Source of the DNA: Thiopontia sp964647745
GTDB lineage: Bacteria; Pseudomonadota; Gammaproteobacteria; GCF-002020875
Reading direction: 5' to 3'
Assembly: GCA_964647745.1 (NCBI GenBank)
Contig: CAZYJG010000058.1
Coordinates: forward strand, 1 to 9,353
DNA: 9,353 bases
Position numbers and translations under genes: made by a program
Part shown: positions 5,177-9,353 of the stretch, one piece after another
Position numbering within the stretch: the stretch's first letter is position 1
Layout of the letters: each line of letters opens with the position of its first letter
The notes under the pieces: model-generated
The model's input: the letters and a program-made list of their open reading frames with translations, nothing else
The model's database searches: none
Told to the model about the DNA's origin: nothing

Positions 5177-8100
5177 TCAGAGCAGTACCTGCTCCACACC
5201 ACCCCCACTCACCTTGTTGAGGAACTGCTGCTGCCACTGCTCACCATGCAGCCTCTTTGCCAGCTCCACCACCAGATAGTCCACCTCCAGGCCGGTACTC
5301 TCCTGATAGCGAATCAGCCCCTGCTGACAGGAGGGGCAGGAGGTGAGGATCTTCTCCACACTGCCCAGCGCGCTGATCCCCTTCTGCAGCTCCTGCTCTT
5401 TTCTGAACTTCACCTGGGTCGCAATATCGGGACGGGTGACAGCAAAGGTTCCCGATTCGCCACAGCAGCGATCGGATAGTTTCACCTCAGAACCAGTTAG
5501 TTCAGATGCCACCTTGATCGGATCAAGCTGCTTCATTGGGCTGTGACATGGGTCGTGGAATAGGTATTTTTCACCACTCTCTTCCATCTTGACCCCCTTC
5601 TCCAGCAGATACTCATGGATATCGAGCAGGCGGCAGCCGGGGAAGATCTTCTCGAACTCATACTGCATCAGCTGATCCATACAGGTGCCACAGGAGACCA
5701 GAACGGTCTTGATGTCGAGGTAGTTTAGGGTGTTGGCAATACGATGAAAGAGGATACGGTTGCCCATCGAGATCTGGTGCCCCTTCTCCTCACTGCCGGA
5801 GGCACGTTGCGGATAGCCGCAGCAGAGGTAGCCCGGGGGGAGGACGGTCTGCACATCCAGCGAGTAGAGCATGCTGAGTGCGGCCATCTCCACCTCTCCA
5901 AAGAGGCGTTCGGAGCCACAGCCCGGGAAGTAGAAGAGCGCCTCCGACTCGGTGGTTGTGGTCTCCGGGTTTCTCAGTACCGGGATATATCTGCGGTCCT
6001 CAATCTCCAGCAGTGCCCTGGGGCTCTTCTGGGCCATGCTTCCTGGCATCGGCCGATGGAAGAACTGGACCAGCTGCCCCTTGATTTCCGGCTTGCCGGT
6101 TGTCGCAGATGGTCGCTTCTGACGTTTCAATAGACCCGCACCACGCATAAGCTGGTGACCAAACCGCTGCAGTGCATAGCTCCAGGTGACCAGCCCGGTG
6201 CGCATGATCTTTATCAACCGTGGGTCGGTCACATTGAGGAACTGCATCGAGATCCACCCCACGGGGCTGAACCAGCGCTTGCGCTGACGCCTGAGGATGG
6301 TGCGCATCTGCACGGTGACATCGCCAAAGTCGATATTGACCGGGCAGGGTGTTACGCATCGATGACAGATGGTGCAGTGGTCGGCCACATCGTTCATCTC
6401 CTCGAAGTGGCGCAGCGAGATGCCGCGACGGGTCTGCTCCTCATAGAGCACCGCCTCGATCATCAGGCCGGTGGCCAGAATCTTGTTGCGTGGGGAGTAG
6501 AGCAGATTGGCTGCCGGGACATGGGTGGTACAGACCGGCTTGCACTTGCCGCAGCGCAGGCAGTCCTTGACCATCTGGTTGAGATCCCCCAGCTCATTGG
6601 CCTCGAGGATCAGTGCCTCCTGCGCCAGCAGCTGCAGGGATGGGGTGTAGGCATCCTCCAGCCCCGATCCCGATAGCAGCTTGCCGCGATTAAAGTGGCC
6701 CTCGGGATCGATCTGCTCCTTGTACCCCTGGAATGCATCAATCTCCTTCTGCTCCAGATAGTGGATCTTGGTCAGGCCGATTCCATGCTCTCCGGAGATG
6801 ACCCCGCCCAGCGACTGGGCCAGCTCCATGATCCGGTCCACAATCCGCTCCGCCTCCTGCAGCATCTCATAGTTGTTGGAGTGGACCGGGATGTTGGTGT
6901 GGACGTTGCCGTCACCGGCGTGCATATGGGTTGCGACAAAGAGGCGGCGGGACTTGATCTCTGAGTGGAGCGCATCAAATCGGCCACGCAGTCTCTCCAT
7001 CTCCTGCCCGGAGAAGATCTCCTTCAGTGGGCGCTCCACCTCCCGCTTCCAGGAGACCCGCAGCTCCCTGCGCTGCAGCAGGCGGAACAGCGTCCGCTCT
7101 GCAGAGAGGTCTGGGTCGAGCTCAATGGGAAGGGCGCCATAGCTGCTCTCCATCTCATCCAGAAAGAGCTGCCAGCGCCCCTTGACCTGCCCCAGCAGAG
7201 ATGCTGCTGCCGCCTGCTTGGAGGCGACAATCTCCCGGTGCTCCTGGCTACTGTCTCCGCGTGCATCCAGCTGGTCGGCCTGCTGCACCAGCCCCAGCAG
7301 CTCATCCAGCCCATCGAGCTTGTTCTGGATTGACTGTTCGATGTTGATTCGCTCGATTCCATCGCCATAGTCAGCAAGCCGATCGAGCGGGATCACCACA
7401 TCCTCATTGATCTTGAAGGCGTTGGTGTGGGCTGCAATGGCGGCGGTGCGGGAGCGATCGAGCCAGAAGCTGCGACGCGCCTCCGGGCTGATGGCGACAA
7501 ACCCCTCCGCCCCGCGCTGCTCCGCTGCAGCGATCACGGCACCAATTGCCCTCTCCAGGGCCGCCTCGCTCTCCCCGCCAATATCGGCCAACAGGACCAT
7601 TCTCGGGAGGTCGGGTCGTGCCGCCTTGGTGCTGTACTGGACCGCCTTTACATAGCGCTCATCGAGATGCTCCAGCCCCGTCAGCACCACGTCGGGGCTC
7701 TTCTTCAGGATCTCGATCGTCTCCACAATGGCGGGGACTGCCAGATGGAGATCGGGATCAAAGAATTCGAGACAGAGTGTCTGCAGAGCGGGGGACTGCC
7801 GGTGGAGCAGAAAAACTGCCGAGGTGATCAGCCCGTCACACCCCTCCTTCTGGGCACCCGGAAGCCCTGCAAGAAACTTGTTGGTGACATCCTTGCCCAG
7901 GCCGGGACGGCGCAGCTGCTCCGATGGGATCTGCAGTATCTGCGGCTCACCCTTTGGGGTCTCTCCATCCTTCTCATATTGCTGAACCTGGAACTCTGCA
8001 TAGGGCTGATCATGGAGCTTCCCGAGGTTATGGTTGAGACGCTCCACCACCAGCCACTCCGCCTGCGGGGTCACCATCTTCCAGGAGAGCAGATTGTCCA

Positions 8101-8992
8101 GCGTGGTCCCCCAGCGCACCGCCTTCTTACCACCCGCATTCATCGCGATGTTGCCGCCGATGGTGGAGGCATCCTGTGAGGTGGGATCCACCGCAAAGGC
8201 GAGGCCAGCAGCCTCTGCTGCCTCACTGACCCTGCGGGTGACCACCCCTGCCTCTGCGGAAATGGTGGGGAGAGCACCCTCTACCCCGGCAACGGCCTGC
8301 TCCTGCACCGGGCCCAGCCGCTCCAGCCGCTCCACATTGATGACCACGCTGTCGGCCTCCAGTGGAACTGCACTGCCGGTATAGCCGGTGCCGCCACCAC
8401 GGGGAATGATGGTGAGGCCGAGATCGACAGAGGCCTCCACCACATCCCGCACCTCGCGCTCGGTGTCGGGGGTAACCACCAGAAAGGGGAACTCGACACG
8501 CCAGTCCGAGGCATCGGTGGCATGGGAGACCCGGGCCAGTCCATCAAACTGGATATTGTCTTTGCGGGTGACCCTGGAGAGGTGCCGAATGCTCTTTTTG
8601 CGCAGTCGCTGCTGAGATCCAATCCAGGACTCGAATGCATCGACCGCCTCGCGGGTCTTCTCTGCGAGCTGCAGTGCCAGCGCATTGCCATCGGCACGGC
8701 TGACAATCTGGTCCAGGCGGTGGTTGAGGGCATCGATCAGCAGGGTGCGGCGCCTGATATTCTCAATCAGGTCATCCTGGATATAGGGGTTGCGACGCAC
8801 CACCCAGATATCCCCCAGCACCTCGAACAGCATACGGGCTGAGCGCCCGGTCTGACGCTGTCCCCGCAGCTCGTTGAGAACCTCCCACATCTCCTCTCCG
8901 AGGAAGCGGATGATGATCTCCCGGTCCGAGAAGGAGGTGTAGTTGTAGGGGATCTCCCGGATTCTGTGGGGGGATGGTTTGCTGCCACTCAT
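5177..8992 (-). CDS. DUF3683-type FAD-linked oxidase / 4Fe-4S / CCG-domain fusion oxidoreductase
   Basis: A 1271-residue single-chain flavin and iron-sulfur oxidoreductase. In order: an N-terminal DUF3683-like region (about 10-150, opening IREIPYNYTSFSDREI); an FAD-binding type 4 (PCMH) domain at about 165-310 with PRGGGTGYTG (197-206) and TIGGNIAMNAGG (277-288); and a D-lactate dehydrogenase/GlcD-like C-terminal oxidase domain to about 775 with HMHAGDGNVH (689-698) and GEHGIG (734-739). Two 4Fe-4S motifs follow (C811/814/817/821 and C873/876/879/883), then two CCG (cysteine-rich, heterodisulfide-reductase-type) repeats with C1025, C1057-1058, C1101, C1104 and C1149, C1176-1177, C1219, C1222. 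All expected cysteines are present. The layout combines what GlcD plus GlcF, or Dld plus GlpC, do as separate subunits. It should oxidise a 2-hydroxyacid (D-lactate, glycolate or D-2-hydroxyglutarate are candidates) and pass electrons to a membrane or soluble acceptor. No transmembrane helix is evident. No Shine-Dalgarno precedes the ATG, but the conserved IREIPYNYTSFS begins 11 residues in, supporting this start. Confidence 0.9.
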   Translation of the reverse strand: MSGSKPSPHRIREIPYNYTSFSDREIIIRFLGEEMWEVLNELRGQRQTGRSARMLFEVLGDIWVVRRNPYIQDDLIENIRRRTLLIDALNHRLDQIVSRADGNALALQLAEKTREAVDAFESWIGSQQRLRKKSIRHLSRVTRKDNIQFDGLARVSHATDASDWRVEFPFLVVTPDTEREVRDVVEASVDLGLTIIPRGGGTGYTGSAVPLEADSVVINVERLERLGPVQEQAVAGVEGALPTISAEAGVVTRRVSEAAEAAGLAFAVDPTSQDASTIGGNIAMNAGGKKAVRWGTTLDNLLSWKMVTPQAEWLVVERLNHNLGKLHDQPYAEFQVQQYEKDGETPKGEPQILQIPSEQLRRPGLGKDVTNKFLAGLPGAQKEGCDGLITSAVFLLHRQSPALQTLCLEFFDPDLHLAVPAIVETIEILKKSPDVVLTGLEHLDERYVKAVQYSTKAARPDLPRMVLLADIGGESEAALERAIGAVIAAAEQRGAEGFVAISPEARRSFWLDRSRTAAIAAHTNAFKINEDVVIPLDRLADYGDGIERINIEQSIQNKLDGLDELLGLVQQADQLDARGDSSQEHREIVASKQAAAASLLGQVKGRWQLFLDEMESSYGALPIELDPDLSAERTLFRLLQRRELRVSWKREVERPLKEIFSGQEMERLRGRFDALHSEIKSRRLFVATHMHAGDGNVHTNIPVHSNNYEMLQEAERIVDRIMELAQSLGGVISGEHGIGLTKIHYLEQKEIDAFQGYKEQIDPEGHFNRGKLLSGSGLEDAYTPSLQLLAQEALILEANELGDLNQMVKDCLRCGKCKPVCTTHVPAANLLYSPRNKILATGLMIEAVLYEEQTRRGISLRHFEEMNDVADHCTICHRCVTPCPVNIDFGDVTVQMRTILRRQRKRWFSPVGWISMQFLNVTDPRLIKIMRTGLVTWSYALQRFGHQLMRGAGLLKRQKRPSATTGKPEIKGQLVQFFHRPMPGSMAQKSPRALLEIEDRRYIPVLRNPETTTTESEALFYFPGCGSERLFGEVEMAALSMLYSLDVQTVLPPGYLCCGYPQRASGSEEKGHQISMGNRILFHRIANTLNYLDIKTVLVSCGTCMDQLMQYEFEKIFPGCRLLDIHEYLLEKGVKMEESGEKYLFHDPCHSPMKQLDPIKVASELTGSEVKLSDRCCGESGTFAVTRPDIATQVKFRKEQELQKGISALGSVEKILTSCPSCQQGLIRYQESTGLEVDYLVVELAKRLHGEQWQQQFLNKVSGGGVEQVLL

Positions 8993-9000
8993 GGATGGCT

Positions 9001-9006
9001 ATGATA
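9001..9006 (-). promoter_or_regulatory. -10-like element directly upstream of the oxidoreductase gene
   Basis: TATCAT on the minus strand (five of six matches to TATAAT) ends eight bases before the oxidoreductase ATG. If used, transcription would start at or next to the start codon, which agrees with the missing ribosome binding site. There is no matching -35; the palindrome AAAGCGCTTT (9021-9030) overlaps that position and could instead bind a regulator. Confidence 0.3.
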
Positions 9007-9028
9007 ACGCAGGGGAATGAAAAGCGCT

Positions 9029-9113
9029 TTACCACGAAGAACTCGAAGTTCACGAAGGATTGCCCTGCAGAAAACCCACTTTTCTTCGTGTTCTCTGTGC
9101 CCTTCGTGGTGAA
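9029..9113. repeat. Inverted repeat made of 9-bp CACGAAG units
   Basis: The left arm (9029-9059) has CACGAAG, CTCGAAG and CACGAAG at 9033, 9042 and 9051, each nine bases apart. The right arm (9081-9113) holds the complements CTTCGTG at 9084 and 9102, with a degenerate copy between, also in 9-base steps. The arms are imperfect reverse complements of about 30 bases around a 21-base spacer, with ACCACGAAG / CTTCGTGGT as perfect outer ends. I recall similar dispersed ACCACGAAG-type repeats in intergenic DNA of environmental proteobacteria; their function is not known to me. There is no T-tract, so a terminator role is not supported. Confidence 0.75.
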
Positions 9114-9135
9114 TCATTAGGATGATGAATTCACA

Positions 9136-9170
9136 ATAAAAACGGCTTCTGAAATCTCTTTCGGAAGCCG
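9136..9170 (-). terminator. Intrinsic terminator of a minus-strand transcript
   Basis: A 12-bp stem is formed by 9143-9154 and 9159-9170, with one G-T wobble and a TCTC loop (plus-strand reading). On the minus strand it is followed by TTTTTATT. The tail is on the minus strand only, so it ends transcription coming from the right end of the window. Confidence 0.85.
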
Positions 9171-9263
9171 CAATGTTGCCCTTTGATGGTTATTATTATT
9201 GTGATCGTATTATTTTTCTTCTTTGGTATTCCGGTACTGTCTGGTTATTCCTCCAATACGCGG
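9137..9263 (-). ncRNA. Putative small RNA of about 125 nt
   Basis: The RNA is inferred from a near-consensus promoter (9270-9298) and an intrinsic terminator (9136-9170) on the same strand, about 125 bases apart. No ATG occurs on this strand between 9171 and 9269. A GGAGG is present near the 5' end (minus strand, 9256-9252) but has no start codon behind it. It lies inside UAUU-GGAGG-AAUA, a short hairpin that would show GGA in its loop, the shape bound by CsrA/RsmA. A second GGAAUACC repeats the neighbouring GGAAUAACC. The middle is A-rich and largely unpaired, and the terminator hairpin with a U-tail resembles Hfq-dependent sRNAs. I do not recognise a known family. A leader of a very short non-AUG peptide is a less likely alternative. 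Confidence 0.5.
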
Positions 9264-9269
9264 ACGCTC

Positions 9270-9298
9270 AATATATGCATTCCGAAAACAGTTGTCAA
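9270..9298 (-). promoter_or_regulatory. Strong sigma-70 promoter with AT-rich upstream element
   Basis: On the minus strand, consensus TTGACA (9298-9293) and TATATT (9275-9270, five of six) are separated by exactly 17 bases. The bases just upstream of -35 (9299-9330) are almost all A and T, like an UP element. The predicted start is near 9263. This is the best sigma-70 promoter in the window. Confidence 0.75.
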
Positions 9299-9353
9299 CT
9301 TATTGTTTTTATTATTATTTTATAAGAATATCCTAATATTGTGGTTGGTTATT

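Larger units (their letters stand above)
8993..9353. other. 361-bp region without a convincing protein gene
   Basis: The region holds the -10-like element and AAAGCGCTTT palindrome near the oxidoreductase start, the CACGAAG inverted repeat, the minus-strand terminator, the putative sRNA and its promoter. Past the promoter lies a small AATAT-CCTA-ATATT inverted repeat (9327-9340). GC content falls sharply to the right: the last 53 bases contain 9 G or C. Two overlapping plus-strand reading frames (from ATG 9173 and ATG 9186) are open but have poor or no ribosome binding sites and low-complexity hydrophobic products, so they are not called. Confidence 0.7.

Noticed and set aside
9218..9256. GGAGG on the minus strand as a ribosome binding site for a short peptide
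   Set aside because: No ATG, GTG or TTG lies at usable spacing; only an ATA one base away would open a 12-codon frame.
9190..9320. ATT-rich runs as a tandem repeat or CRISPR-like array
   Set aside because: The runs are short and irregular, with no constant repeat and spacer lengths.
9173..9325. A 50-codon plus-strand frame starting just after the terminator stem
   Set aside because: The GGAAG before its ATG is part of the terminator stem, the product is low-complexity, and it overlaps another equally open frame.
9186..9353. A plus-strand frame of 56 codons open to the window edge, rich in Ile, Leu, Phe and Val
   Set aside because: No ribosome binding site precedes the ATG, the hydrophobic product follows from AT-rich TTA/ATT runs, and it lies opposite a much better supported promoter and terminator.

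Overview
The window reads as a stretch of ordinary proteobacterial chromosome, most likely gammaproteobacterial. The supports are the divergent ilvA-rpiA pair, an RpiA that keeps E. coli numbering at its catalytic residues, a Pseudomonas-like IlvA, and a single-chain DUF3683-type FAD/Fe-S oxidoreductase of a kind I associate with beta- and gammaproteobacteria. The dispersed CACGAAG-type repeat at the right end fits environmental proteobacteria. I cannot name a species. Most of the window is GC-rich (one 60-base line in the oxidoreductase counts 60%). The fic gene is more AT-rich (one line counts 40%), and the last 53 bases are only 17% GC.

Layout from left to right: the first bases (1-16, minus) are the start of an unseen gene coupled to a MoxR-type AAA+ ATPase (16-1071, minus). 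Then comes biosynthetic threonine deaminase ilvA (1155-2666, minus), divergent across 70 bp from rpiA (2737-3402, plus), which ends at a clear intrinsic terminator. A small heat shock protein (3564-4010, plus) follows, with a sigma-32-like promoter and its own terminator. A 191-bp gap with small inverted repeats leads to a minus-strand cluster: a 1271-residue FAD/Fe-S oxidoreductase (5177-8992), then a truncated SNase-like nuclease (4894-5163), then a Fic-fold protein (4202-4897/4903). The fic gene overlaps the nuclease stop by ATGA if its second ATG is used.

The right end (8993-9353) holds no convincing protein gene. It contains a 30-bp-class inverted repeat built of 9-bp CACGAAG units. Beyond that, on the minus strand, is a near-consensus sigma-70 promoter with an AT-rich upstream element and, about 125 nt downstream, an intrinsic terminator. 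No ATG lies between them, so this looks like an undescribed small-RNA gene.

The housekeeping genes (isoleucine synthesis, pentose phosphate pathway, heat shock, MoxR chaperone) show no joint pathway. The items most worth a second look are the putative sRNA, the Fic protein with Gln in place of the catalytic His, the truncated nuclease it is coupled to, and the fused oxidoreductase. I found no CRISPR array, transposase, tRNA or rRNA.
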